Shown here piece by piece: positions 26,732 to 35,593 of a DNA stretch of 64,000 bases (positions are counted from its first letter, which is position 1; the number at the start of each line of letters is the position of its first letter). A model generated the notes under the pieces. The model was not told the DNA's origin and made no database searches. It was given only the letters and a program-made list of their open reading frames with translations. Source of the stretch: Rufibacter sp. DG15C (GTDB lineage: Bacteria > Bacteroidota > Bacteroidia > Cytophagales > Hymenobacteraceae); the NCBI RefSeq assembly GCF_001577755.1, contig NZ_CP010776.1, positions 2,914,001-2,978,000 of the forward strand, in the 5' to 3' direction. The translations under genes and the position numbers were made by a program.

Positions 26732-28207
26732 CTAGTCGGCCCAGCGCCATTCACCAGCTATTTGGAGAGGTTCTTTGAGGTTGTTCTTAATCAAGAATGC
26801 TTTCGTCTCTGCATCTGTCAGCTTTCTGGCTGGAATGGAAGTGGCATCTGCCAGACCGTACAATAACATGGCACTGAAGCGGACGGTGTTTTTCAATTGC
26901 TGTTCATTCACCAAAGAGAAGGAATCACAGTCGGCATGGTAGCAGTCGCCTGCGTTGTTGGGCAGCTTTCCGCCCGAGGAACCGCCCGTAGGGATGCCCT
27001 GCAACATGAATGGCTGGTGGTCTGAGTGCAAACCAGCCCTGGCAGAGAAACTGTTTTTAAACGTGGTGTCAATAGAGGCGGCAATGGCCCCAATGGATTG
27101 GAACAGCGGCTTCACAGATTCTTGGCTGGCGCTGTAGCCCTTCGGGTCATTGGTCATGTCATAATTGAGCATGAAGGCAATCTTGTCCAGGCTCTTGTCT
27201 TTGGTGGCCTGCTCAATGTAAGCTTCAGAGCCCAATAAGCCCTGCTCTTCGCCCATAAACATGACAAACTCAATGGTGCGCTTAGGTTTTAGGTTCAAGG
27301 CTTGCAAGGTGCGCGCCATGTCTATTACCGCAAATGACCCGATGCCGTTGTCAATGGCACCGGTGGCCAAATCCCAGCTGTCAAGGTGCCCACCAATCAC
27401 AATTTTCTCATTGGGTAGTTCACTGCCTTTTAAGTTGGCAATCACATTTCTGGCTTTGATTTTAGCGGACTTGTTGGTCATCTGGATATTCGCCGTCACC
27501 GCTGTCCCTTTTTGTAACTGATCTTTCAGTGTCAAGCCATCTTCCTTGCCCACGCAAATGGCCGGAATTGGAATGAGCTTACCGGTTACAGATGCAGTGC
27601 CCGTCAAGAGCGTTCCACCCGCTACCGTGTTGATGATGATAATTCCTTTGGCTCCGTTTTTAATGGCCAAGGCGGTCTTCTCAGATCGGTGCAGGTTGCC
27701 CGTGCCGGCAGGTGAACCCGGTAAGATGCCTAAGTATACCAAGGCAATCTTGCCTTTCACCGCGTTGGGTTTGGCTTTGTAGTCGGCTTCCAAGCCATTG
27801 CCCATATCTACTATTTGACCAGTGAGATTAGCCTTAACTGGTGAGTGCGCAAGGGATACCGCCTTTACTTCTTGGTATTGCGCGCCGCTTGTACGAACTT
27901 GCAGCTTTAAAGTTGCCCTGCTCCAGCTCTCCACTTCAAATGGTTGATACCGCACATCCGTCAATCCATAGGATTTGAAAAGTTGAAACGCATAGTCCTC
28001 TGCCTTCTTGCCATTCTCTGATCCCGTGAGCCGGTGGCCAATGGTTTTAGAAGCCTCTTGCAGGGAACTATACGCCTTGGAATTGGCTTGCACTTCAGAA
28101 TTGATTTGCTGGAAGGTGGAGGGCCAAGAGGATTGGGCGTTGGAATTGCTAGCGTAAAAGAATAACAATAGCCCGAAAGCTGTTTTAGAAAAGATAGAAG
28201 AAGTCAT
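26732..28207 (-). CDS. M28 family zinc peptidase, secreted
   Basis: The 491-residue protein has a Sec signal peptide ending SNAQ near residue 25 and a PA-like domain around 125-235. The M28 zinc site follows: H273 and D275 in GGHLDSWD, D285 in GAIDNG, E319-E320 in FMGEEQG, D349 in NYDM, and H396 in HSDHQPF. Such enzymes are periplasmic or secreted aminopeptidases or carboxypeptidases of the PGCP type. It stands alone, with a palindrome at its 3' end and the AT-rich island at its 5' side. Confidence 0.9.
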   Translation of the reverse strand: MTSSIFSKTAFGLLLFFYASNSNAQSSWPSTFQQINSEVQANSKAYSSLQEASKTIGHRLTGSENGKKAEDYAFQLFKSYGLTDVRYQPFEVESWSRATLKLQVRTSGAQYQEVKAVSLAHSPVKANLTGQIVDMGNGLEADYKAKPNAVKGKIALVYLGILPGSPAGTGNLHRSEKTALAIKNGAKGIIIINTVAGGTLLTGTASVTGKLIPIPAICVGKEDGLTLKDQLQKGTAVTANIQMTNKSAKIKARNVIANLKGSELPNEKIVIGGHLDSWDLATGAIDNGIGSFAVIDMARTLQALNLKPKRTIEFVMFMGEEQGLLGSEAYIEQATKDKSLDKIAFMLNYDMTNDPKGYSASQESVKPLFQSIGAIAASIDTTFKNSFSARAGLHSDHQPFMLQGIPTGGSSGGKLPNNAGDCYHADCDSFSLVNEQQLKNTVRFSAMLLYGLADATSIPARKLTDAETKAFLIKNNLKEPLQIAGEWRWAD

Positions 28208-28555
28208 TTTTTGAATTTAAATAAAGGTCAATTTAAACCTTTGCCGAGAAAAATGTTCTAACCGCTTACTTTTTGATGCCGCAGGATATTAAGATTGTAG
28301 TTATTGCTTCGTTAGAATGCAATATGCAAGTAAAATTGTTTTGCAAGTTTTTGAATGTCAAAATGCTTGTGATGAGTAAGAAAAGAGGACCTTTCATTGC
28401 TAGTAAAGTACATTACAAACACTAAGACTGATTTTTTTAATTTGAAAGTGGCAGATTAAATCTCAGGAAGTAAAGGTAAACCTACTTTCTGTAGTTATAA
28501 ATTAGTTTTTGGAAAAAGACAAAGTAATGTTTAAAAAAGATTAGTTGGGCTTTAT
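28208..28555. other. AT-rich gap at the left edge of the first glycan island
   Basis: No gene is seen. Base composition drops sharply to AT-rich here, unlike the backbone to the left. It should contain the divergent promoters for the M28 gene and the glycan genes, but no exact TAnnTTTG with a partner -33 was recognised. It holds no palindrome copy. Confidence 0.5.
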
Positions 28556-29278
28556 ATGTCAATTTCTGTTTTATGTCATCTTTTCTATGAAAATTCCTTA
28601 GTTGACCTTTTTCCTTATTTTAAAAATTTGCAGGAAATGAAGGTTGATTTTTATTTTAATATATGTTCAGAAACTACTTATAAAGATTCTCTTTACAAAA
28701 ATATAAAATCTAATTTTCCAGACTCTGTAATTACGGTTTCCTCTAATGTGGGGAAAGACATAGGTGGCAAGTTAGTTCTAATTGATTTGTATTTAAAAAT
28801 TGGTAATAAGTCTGATTATTTAATATTTATTCATGATAAAGTCAGCCCTCATGCAGCTAATGGACGGCTTTGGAGAGAAAAGCTATTATCTATTTTAGAA
28901 CCATCCAAAATTAGTCAGATCCTTAGAGAGTTTTCCATAAACGATAATGTAGGATTAATTGCCAATAAAGATTTACTTTTAAATGAGTTTGATCAAAGGA
29001 GCGGTAAGATTTTAGGATCTAATGCCTCTATATTATTGGAACTATTGAATGATTATAGATTTAAAATTAAAGACTATACTTTTGTAGGTGGAACCATGTT
29101 CTGGGTAAGGTCTAAAATATATGAAGATTTCTTTTCTAAACACAACCCGCTAACAATTAGGTCTTCTTTAGAGAAAGGGAATGTCCTAGATAATGACAAT
29201 GGAACATACGCGCATTCTTGGGAAAGGATTTTAAGTTGGATAATGAATAATAGTAGCTTTAAAATTAAAGGTATATAA
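28556..29278 (+). CDS. RgpF-like rhamnan synthesis family protein
   Basis: The 240-residue protein resembles the RgpF (rhamnan synthesis protein F) family: NVGKDIGGKLVLI, the FIHDKVSPHAANGRLWREKLL-type block and FVGGTMFWVRSKIYEDF are its hallmark segments. The family takes part in transfer or elongation of rhamnose-containing polysaccharides. It is short and AT-rich, and starts the three-gene island. Its TAA shares one base with the ATG of the next gene. Confidence 0.75.
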   Translation: MSISVLCHLFYENSLVDLFPYFKNLQEMKVDFYFNICSETTYKDSLYKNIKSNFPDSVITVSSNVGKDIGGKLVLIDLYLKIGNKSDYLIFIHDKVSPHAANGRLWREKLLSILEPSKISQILREFSINDNVGLIANKDLLLNEFDQRSGKILGSNASILLELLNDYRFKIKDYTFVGGTMFWVRSKIYEDFFSKHNPLTIRSSLEKGNVLDNDNGTYAHSWERILSWIMNNSSFKIKGI

Positions 29279-30168
29279 TGCTTAATAGGGTTGCAATTAT
29301 CCTTAATGAGTTTGACTTTTCTAAAAAGGATAGATATTTTTATCCTGGGATAAAGTATGTTTTCGTCATAAAAGTAGATGTCCAATTATTACAAGGCTTA
29401 CTTGCCTTTATTTATTCTTCAAAGGATTTTAATGATAATTGTGAAAGCTTTGCACTTTGTTTCCAAGTTGACGGACATACTGAGTCTCAAATTGAGGAAT
29501 TTGTCCGCTCTTTGAAAGAGGAGAAGTTAATCCTTAATATTTTGTTTCATCCGTTGTTCTCCTCCTCCAATTGCAAGCCTTACATGTATTTGGCTTCTGA
29601 AGAAGTAGAAACTCCTACCTTGTCTTTGATAAGTGATGCCATAAACCTAGAACTTGCGTTAGAACCATCAAATACTGTTGAAATACATTATATTCCTCTG
29701 CGGGATATATTACATGAAGCGTCCTCTATTTCATTGGAATATATTGAAAATCATTACGTTGAGAATTACCTTTTGCATGGCAGGGTAGAGGAGGATGTAT
29801 TTGTTAATGGTGCGTTAGGGTTAGAGGAGAGCAATCTGGTTTCTATATTAGGTAAAACTGAAGAACGATTTAAAATTAGTAATCCAATTCTTTATAATAG
29901 CCTTTTAATAATCAAATCAGAAAGGCAGGAAATTAGAAAATTAAAGGTGATTAATTATAACTATGAGAAGGAATTACTTGCCAATAGAGAGTATTTGAGA
30001 GTCTTGCGTAATACCAAGCAATATGAAGAAGTATTGAAATTTTATACAAATGAGTATGAGGTTTTACCGCTTTGGTTTAAAAGAGTTGGTCATGTTATAA
30101 AGGTGGTCACTGGTAAGCGAACACTTAAGTCTCTTTTTAATAAGAACTATATTAAATATTTAAATTGA
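29278..30168 (+). CDS. Unknown protein of the glycan island
   Basis: I do not recognise this 296-residue protein. It has no signal peptide or membrane span and is rich in Glu, Leu and Ile. Residues 200-260 appear helical (KSERQEIRKLKVINYNYEKE) and could form a coiled coil. The tail is basic (GKRTLKSLFNKNYIKYLN). It overlaps RgpF-like by 1 bp and the following fusion glycosyltransferase by 4 bp, so it is certainly expressed with them. Inference: a glycan-assembly or partner protein. Confidence 0.75.
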   Translation: MLNRVAIILNEFDFSKKDRYFYPGIKYVFVIKVDVQLLQGLLAFIYSSKDFNDNCESFALCFQVDGHTESQIEEFVRSLKEEKLILNILFHPLFSSSNCKPYMYLASEEVETPTLSLISDAINLELALEPSNTVEIHYIPLRDILHEASSISLEYIENHYVENYLLHGRVEEDVFVNGALGLEESNLVSILGKTEERFKISNPILYNSLLIIKSERQEIRKLKVINYNYEKELLANREYLRVLRNTKQYEEVLKFYTNEYEVLPLWFKRVGHVIKVVTGKRTLKSLFNKNYIKYLN

Positions 30169-32348
30169 ATTACTGGCTACTCACTACTGAGTTTCCTCCT
30201 TTTTTTGGGGGAGGCATTAGTACTTATTGTTATTTTACAGCAAAAATGCTGAAGGCCAATGGTCACAGTGTTACTGTATTTATAAATGATTCCTCTGTAA
30301 ATAATGTTGACATCACCTTTAAAGAAGATGTTAGGATAGTAAGGTTTAACCCTTCAAAAACTAAGTCTTCTGGCTTTTTAGGGCATGTGGCCAACATTAG
30401 TTATGAGTTTGCTCAAATTGTCAAAGATTTTGTTTTGGCAGAGGGCCAGCCTGATGTGATTGAGGCACAAGAATACTTAGGTATTGCCTACTACCTGTTG
30501 CAATTTAAATATTTGAGATACCACTGGTGTCAGGATATTCCAGTGGTCATCACAATGCATTCTCCCTCTTTTCTTTATATGGAGTACAATCATGTGCTCC
30601 AGTATAAATATCCTAATTATTGGGTTTGTGAAATGGAGAGGTTCTGCCTGCAGGGAGCTAATCTGTTAATTTCTCCTAGCCAATTCATGGTGAATGAACT
30701 GACAAGTCGTTTTACCTTAACAAACAAGAATGTCTTTGTTGTCCCCAATCCATTTGATGATCAAACAAAGGGAAGAAGTAATGTAGGTGGGTCAAGTTTA
30801 CCCAATGAGATTATCTTTTTTGGGAAGCTTACCTTCCAAAAGGGGGCTTCTATTCTGCTAACGTACTTTAAGCAGTTATGGGATGAAGGATTCAATGAAC
30901 CATTGGTTTTAATTGGTGGTCAAGATATTGTGTATCACCCTGAAGGAAAGACCATGGGTGACATTTTTAGAAAAAAATATAAACAGTACATTGAGAAAGG
31001 TCTACTTAAGTTAGAAGATAAAATTCCGCCAAGTCAGATTAAACACAGGCTTTCAACTGCTAAGGTGGTACTCATACCTAGCATGAATGATAATCTGCCC
31101 TATGTAGTGTTTGAGATGATGGCCTTGGGTAAAGTGGTGTTGGCCTCAAAACAGGGAGGACATTCAGAGGTTATTGAGAATGGCAAAGATGGATTCCTAT
31201 TTGACCACAACCATCCAGAAACCTTTTCGGCTCAGTTAAATCATATTCTTTCCCTTTCTGAAAAAGACAGAAAAGTTGTTATCACCAATGCCGTCAAAAA
31301 AGTAAAGGACCATTACAACCTTCAAGCCATTTACGAAAAGAAAATGAAGCTTGTGAAAGAATTGGTAGTAAAGGAACCCAAAGGTTCTAACTTCCCATTT
31401 GTGAGGACTAGAAAGAATTTTTCACCAATTCTTTCTAGCATAGACGACTCAACAGGGAGTGCTGAACTGCTCACCGTCATCATTCCTTTTTATAATCTTG
31501 GTGCCTATTTAGAAGAAACAATTTCTTCCGTCAGAAAGTCTGCGAATGTAAAAAAGGAGATTCTGATTGTAAATGATGGTAGCACGGACGTTAAAAGTCT
31601 TAAAGTGCTTGATAAATTTAGAAAGGCCAAAGATTGTACAGTTATTGATACTAAAAACAGCGGGTTAGCGGCTGCCAGGAATATTGGGGCCAAGAATGCC
31701 AAGGGTAAATTCATCGCTTTCTTAGACGCAGATGACACAGTAGCACCAGAATATTTCTCTAAGGCGTTAAATGTCCTAAAGCAATGCGCAAATGTGCATT
31801 TCGTAGGGGCTTGGACTCAGTACTTTGGAGACTCTACCAAAGTGTGGCCGACTTTTTCTCCAGAACCGCCAGTGATCTTATACCACAACCTTATCAACTC
31901 AAGTTCACTGGTATATAAAAAGGCTTCATTCCTACATGCGGGCCTGAATGATGGCAAAATGCCTTTCCAAGGGTTAGAGGACTATGAGAGCGTTATTTCC
32001 CTTTTAGGGAGTGGCCTTAATGGGGTAGTACTTCCTGAGGTACTTTTCCATTATAGAGTTAGAAAAGATTCTATGATAAGAGATGTTTCCAGTGTGAAGA
32101 TGCTAGTGTTATATGAGTATTTGAGCAAGAAACATAGTGCTTTTTATGCTCAGTATGCTTCTGAAGTTTTTAGTCTAACAAATGCAAATGGCCCCGGCGT
32201 GGTATTAGATAATCCTTCCTTAGATTTTCAATTGATCTACAAATTTCCTTTCAATAGCAGATTGGGCAAAGGAATGATATCAGTAGTTAAAAAGAATAAA
32301 TACCTGAAGAGTGTCGCATTCAAAGCATTCAACTTCATTAAAAAGTAG
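30165..32348 (+). CDS. GT4-GT2 fusion glycosyltransferase
   Basis: The 727-residue protein joins two transferases. Residues 1-390 form a GT-B (GT4) enzyme: FPPFFGGGISTYCYF at the N-terminus, PNPFDDQ, FFGKLTFQKGA and the acceptor/donor motif near PSMNDNLPYVVFEMMALGK. Residues about 437-650 form a GT-A (GT2) enzyme: LTVIIPFYNLGAYLEETISS, VNDGSTD and LDADD (about 520-524). The start is TTG at 30165, overlapping the previous TGA. It probably adds two sugars in sequence to one acceptor in surface-glycan assembly. Confidence 0.85.
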   Translation: MNYWLLTTEFPPFFGGGISTYCYFTAKMLKANGHSVTVFINDSSVNNVDITFKEDVRIVRFNPSKTKSSGFLGHVANISYEFAQIVKDFVLAEGQPDVIEAQEYLGIAYYLLQFKYLRYHWCQDIPVVITMHSPSFLYMEYNHVLQYKYPNYWVCEMERFCLQGANLLISPSQFMVNELTSRFTLTNKNVFVVPNPFDDQTKGRSNVGGSSLPNEIIFFGKLTFQKGASILLTYFKQLWDEGFNEPLVLIGGQDIVYHPEGKTMGDIFRKKYKQYIEKGLLKLEDKIPPSQIKHRLSTAKVVLIPSMNDNLPYVVFEMMALGKVVLASKQGGHSEVIENGKDGFLFDHNHPETFSAQLNHILSLSEKDRKVVITNAVKKVKDHYNLQAIYEKKMKLVKELVVKEPKGSNFPFVRTRKNFSPILSSIDDSTGSAELLTVIIPFYNLGAYLEETISSVRKSANVKKEILIVNDGSTDVKSLKVLDKFRKAKDCTVIDTKNSGLAAARNIGAKNAKGKFIAFLDADDTVAPEYFSKALNVLKQCANVHFVGAWTQYFGDSTKVWPTFSPEPPVILYHNLINSSSLVYKKASFLHAGLNDGKMPFQGLEDYESVISLLGSGLNGVVLPEVLFHYRVRKDSMIRDVSSVKMLVLYEYLSKKHSAFYAQYASEVFSLTNANGPGVVLDNPSLDFQLIYKFPFNSRLGKGMISVVKKNKYLKSVAFKAFNFIKK

Positions 32349-32570
32349 ACTGCAGGTATTTGCCTTTAAATCAGAAACTTTCATCTTACTGTTCTTAATA
32401 ACTAGCTAGAGTTGATTCTGGATTTCAGTTGGATAAAGTACTGGCCCGACTTCTGAAAAAATCAGGGTAGCTTTGTGGTAGAGCGAATAGTCATAATTCT
32501 GTAAGGATTAAAAGGCAATTACCAATTACCTTATGAAAGGTAACCATATGTAGTTCGCCTAAACTTAATG

Positions 32571-32610
32571 AAAAAGCCACTAGCACCTAAATAGGTATGC
32601 TAGTGGCTTT
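32571..32610 (+). terminator. Terminator after the fusion glycosyltransferase
   Basis: AAAAAGCCACTAGCA and TGCTAGTGGCTTT pair around a 12-bp loop. It lies about 220 bp beyond the coding end. Confidence 0.7.
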
Positions 32611-32612
32611 CC

Positions 32613-32651
32613 CGTTTTTGACCTATTTTTCAGAAAATAGGCCAAAAACGG
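32613..32651. repeat. Dispersed palindrome, copy 13 (convergent gap)
   Basis: CGTTTTTGACCTATTTTTC is followed by AGAAAATAGGCCAAAAACGG. The arm ACCTATTTT pairs with AAAATAGGC, one mismatch, again a changed but matched inner stem. Confidence 0.88.
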
Positions 32652-32712
32652 AAATTGATTTCTTTTAAAAACAGAATCAGGAGGCTGCTTTTGGTGGTAC
32701 TTACTTGAATAC

Positions 32713-33996
32713 TTATTTTAAATCATCAAAATCATTCAACACTATGCTGTCTTTCTCTGGCGGAAGAACTAAAAGGAGAAAAGGTAAAAAGAAACCAGTC
32801 AACGTAGCACCTATGCTTCTAGCAAAGTAGACCTCTGAAACCCATGCGGCGGCAAAGGTGAGAACTACTAGAACTGCCAGTCCATTTTGGGATTTAAGAG
32901 CTTGCAGAATTGGCAAACCAATCCAACTCAATGCAAATAGCAACATCCCCACCAAACCCAAGCTATACAGGATGTCAATGTAGTTGCTATGCACGTTCCG
33001 GTCTGTTTGGATGGCATATTGGAAGTTCTTCTCGGCATATTTTTCCTTTAACGCAGCGTCCTTGTCGCCCAAGCCAGTGCCTAGCACCAGGTTCTCCTTG
33101 AAGAGCTCCATTCCGCAGGTCCAAACGGCTAATCTAAAATTGACGCCATTCCATTGGTCCTCGGTGATTTGCATGTTGTAGTGGCTCTCACGGCCCATGT
33201 TTTCAAACTTGAAACTGCTGTAGGCTACTTCCTTGTAACGGTTAAAAGTGAGTGGCAGCGTTTTGTTAACCACTACAGTGCCAATCACCAAACCAAGCAC
33301 TAAGGTCAAGCCTTCCAAAAGCTTACGGTGCTTAACTACATAGTAAAAGCTGAAGCCAGTGGTGACCACCAAAAGCCAGGCAAACATGATTCTACTGGCC
33401 AACAGATAGGCAATCCCATATAAGAAAAGTGTGCCCAGCGTCAGCAATCCCTTATGCTTGTGATTGGAGTAGAAAATGGCGCGGGCAAAGATGAAGATGG
33501 AGATATTGACGAGTAAGGCAATATAAATGGACTGCCTCTCAAGGATGACGGTCAAGGCATCATTGTACAAGAATTCAGGTTTAGCAAAAAAACCTGAAAA
33601 GTAGATGCTCGACAACAAACAAATGAAGAGCACCAAACACGTAATGGTGGCGAAAGAAAGAAGTACCTTATCAATGAATTCTCGGCGCAGATCTAGTAAG
33701 CCAACACCAAGGGGCAGCAGCAATAGCGGAAGCCTGAGCTTTAAATGGTGCAGCCCCGAGTCTTTGTCCTCTGAGAGCAACACACTTACTACCAGAAAAC
33801 CATAGAAAACCAGCATCGCTAAAATATGCTTCCGCTCTTTCAGTAATTGCCACTTCTCACTCAAAGAGTTGAAAAAGAACCCATACAGAAACAAGGCACC
33901 TGTGGCGATACTAGAGTAGGCAGCTAAGCTCCCAGTGAACAGAGAAATAAAAAACAGTAACAGCAATGCGTAGAGGATTTTCTCTTTTTGATTCAT
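32713..33996 (-). CDS. O-antigen ligase family membrane protein
   Basis: The 427-residue polytopic protein has about ten hydrophobic segments and a large periplasmic loop (about residues 230-340) carrying LVLGTGLGDKD and HSNYIDILYSLGLVG, as in Wzy_C/O-antigen ligase proteins. The family polymerises or transfers undecaprenyl-linked glycan; WaaL and Wzy cannot be separated by eye. The ATG at 33996 is preferred over 34011 (MNQKEK opening). It converges on the glycan island and may belong to the same pathway. Confidence 0.82.
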   Translation of the reverse strand: MNQKEKILYALLLLFFISLFTGSLAAYSSIATGALFLYGFFFNSLSEKWQLLKERKHILAMLVFYGFLVVSVLLSEDKDSGLHHLKLRLPLLLLPLGVGLLDLRREFIDKVLLSFATITCLVLFICLLSSIYFSGFFAKPEFLYNDALTVILERQSIYIALLVNISIFIFARAIFYSNHKHKGLLTLGTLFLYGIAYLLASRIMFAWLLVVTTGFSFYYVVKHRKLLEGLTLVLGLVIGTVVVNKTLPLTFNRYKEVAYSSFKFENMGRESHYNMQITEDQWNGVNFRLAVWTCGMELFKENLVLGTGLGDKDAALKEKYAEKNFQYAIQTDRNVHSNYIDILYSLGLVGMLLFALSWIGLPILQALKSQNGLAVLVVLTFAAAWVSEVYFARSIGATLTGFFLPFLLLVLPPEKDSIVLNDFDDLK

Positions 33997-34247
33997 AAGA
34001 AAGCAGCCCAATAAAACATAGTCACGCGTGAAGCCAAAAGGGCGGAGCTTGGGTTCAGCTCACAAAAATACACTAAAATGAGTTAGCCTTTTGATCCTCT
34101 AAAGCCTTATCCAGGCTTGTGGAAAATATTACTAAGAGCTGTCCTTATTAACTTAAGTAGAATCAGCAGAGCGAAAAAGGAATTCTTAATATTAGGGTTT
34201 TCTATATAGTAGATTAAGCAAGTGTCTTTTGGTTACTTTGCAAGAGC

Positions 34248-35036
34248 ATGAGTATACATTTTACATCACTAAATTCGGGGAGCAACGGCAATTGCTATTA
34301 TGTGGGCAATGACCAGGAGGCAGTCCTCATAGACGCAGGCATCTCTTGCCGCGAAACCGAGCGGCGCATGGTGCGTCTGGGGTTGAGAATGAGCAAAGTG
34401 AAGGCCATTTTTGTCTCGCATGAACATTCAGACCATATTAGAGGCGTGGCGGTGCTGGCCAGGAAATACCAACTTCCGGTTTACATCACCCCAGCCACCT
34501 TGCAGAATTGTTACCTTCGCACAGAAGCCATTGAGACAATCTCATTCCTAGCAGAAGAACCCATCCAAGTGGGTGACCTAACCATTACGGCATTTTCTAA
34601 ATGGCATGACGCCGCAGATCCTCATAGCTTTGTGGTGGCCTGCCAAGAATATAAAATAGGGGTATTCACGGATATAGGAAGGGCTTGTCAGAACCTCATG
34701 CGCCATTTCAGCCAGTGCCATGTGGCTTTTCTGGAGGCTAATTACTGTGAGCATCTGCTGGAAAGTGGCCGCTATCCTTACTACCTCAAGAACCGCATCA
34801 GGGGTGGTCACGGCCACTTGTCTAACCGGGAGGCCCTTTCGCTTTTCACCACCTGCAAGCCAGACCATATGAGCCACGTGTTGTTGTCTCATTTGTCTAA
34901 GGAGAATAACTGCCCTAACCTGGTGAAGGAATTGTTTGAGGCGCAGGCAGAAAACACGCAAGTAATTGTAGCCTCCAGGTACGAGGAAACCCCCGTGTTT
35001 ACCTTGCGCATGGCAGAGGCCGCGGTTCAAATATAA
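34248..35036 (+). CDS. MBL-fold metallohydrolase (YycJ/WalJ-like)
   Basis: The 262-residue protein has the metal motif HEHSDH (58-63), an N-terminal SGSNGNCYYV segment and GVFTDIGRACQNL, with another His near GGHGHLSN. This matches the YycJ/WalJ group of metallo-beta-lactamase-fold nucleases or hydrolases; WalJ proteins act in DNA replication or cell-wall coordination in Firmicutes. The exact substrate is unknown. A stand-alone gene with a normal ATG at 34248. Confidence 0.85.
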   Translation: MSIHFTSLNSGSNGNCYYVGNDQEAVLIDAGISCRETERRMVRLGLRMSKVKAIFVSHEHSDHIRGVAVLARKYQLPVYITPATLQNCYLRTEAIETISFLAEEPIQVGDLTITAFSKWHDAADPHSFVVACQEYKIGVFTDIGRACQNLMRHFSQCHVAFLEANYCEHLLESGRYPYYLKNRIRGGHGHLSNREALSLFTTCKPDHMSHVLLSHLSKENNCPNLVKELFEAQAENTQVIVASRYEETPVFTLRMAEAAVQI

Positions 35037-35116
35037 TTGGTAATTGTATTTTTTTGTAAACCATATACGGGCTCCTTCGTTTTTATAGGCATACCGAATC
35101 TTAACCTATAAATACT

Positions 35117-35434
35117 ATGGAAGCAAGAGACTTAAAAAACGAAGCCAGAGAATTAAAGCAGAAAGCTGACAACTTCAACCCAGAGCACAGAGAAGGCCCA
35201 GTGGCCAGAACCATAGAGGAATATACCGCTAAATTGCCATCAGATTTATTCTTATGGGCGGCGCTTGGCTCAATGGCCATTTCAGCGACGCTTAAAATCA
35301 TGAAAAAAGATGATGAGGCGCTTTTTGTAGGTCAGTGGCCAGCTCCGTTCTTGCTACTAGGTTTGTACAATAAAATTGTGAAAGTAAAAGGACACGAAGG
35401 CGAGAAAACTTCCGGCACACGCGGAGGTTTATAA
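35117..35434 (+). CDS. Small predicted membrane protein
   Basis: The 105-residue protein has a charged, helical N-terminus (MEARDLKNEARELKQKADNF), then two hydrophobic stretches near 43-62 and 74-88, and a basic Gly-rich tail. I do not recognise a family. Coding potential is supported by regular codon use and by a strong terminator 15 bp downstream. Confidence 0.7.
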   Translation: MEARDLKNEARELKQKADNFNPEHREGPVARTIEEYTAKLPSDLFLWAALGSMAISATLKIMKKDDEALFVGQWPAPFLLLGLYNKIVKVKGHEGEKTSGTRGGL

Positions 35435-35448
35435 TCTCAATCCATCAT

Positions 35449-35491
35449 AAACAGAAAGGGGAGGCCAAAGCGGCTTCCCCTTTCTGTTTTA
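35449..35491 (+). terminator. Terminator after the small membrane protein
   Basis: AAACAGAAAGGGGA(AG) pairs with (CT)TCCCCTTTCTGTTT across GGCCAAAGCGG. It has a T-rich tail. It shares its ACAGAAAGG/CCTTTCTGT base with the phoU terminator. Confidence 0.9.
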
Positions 35492-35517
35492 ATACACGTC
35501 ACAAACTAATTAAGCCA

Positions 35518-35562
35518 AACCGTTTTTGGCCTCTTTCCCAGAAAAGAGGCCAAAAACGGTTT
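35518..35562. repeat. Dispersed palindrome, copy 14 (near-perfect)
   Basis: AAACCGTTTTTGGCCTCTTT pairs with AAAGAGGCCAAAAACGGTTT around CCCAGA. Inner stem CCTC/GAGG replaces the common CCTG/CAGG but still matches. It lies 31 bp past the hrpB stop. Confidence 0.92.
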
Positions 35563-35593
35563 CTATCTGAAATATGATTTTAGACAGGGGTAG

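Larger units (their letters stand above)
32349..32712. other. Convergent gap with terminator and palindrome
   Basis: No gene was found. The gap contains the terminator at 32571-32610 and palindrome copy 13. The first 220 bp look like featureless AT-rich sequence. Confidence 0.6.

Noticed and set aside
28208-32348. A prophage or transposon as source of the AT-rich island
   Set aside because: No integrase, transposase, terminal repeat or tRNA end was seen; only composition points to transfer.
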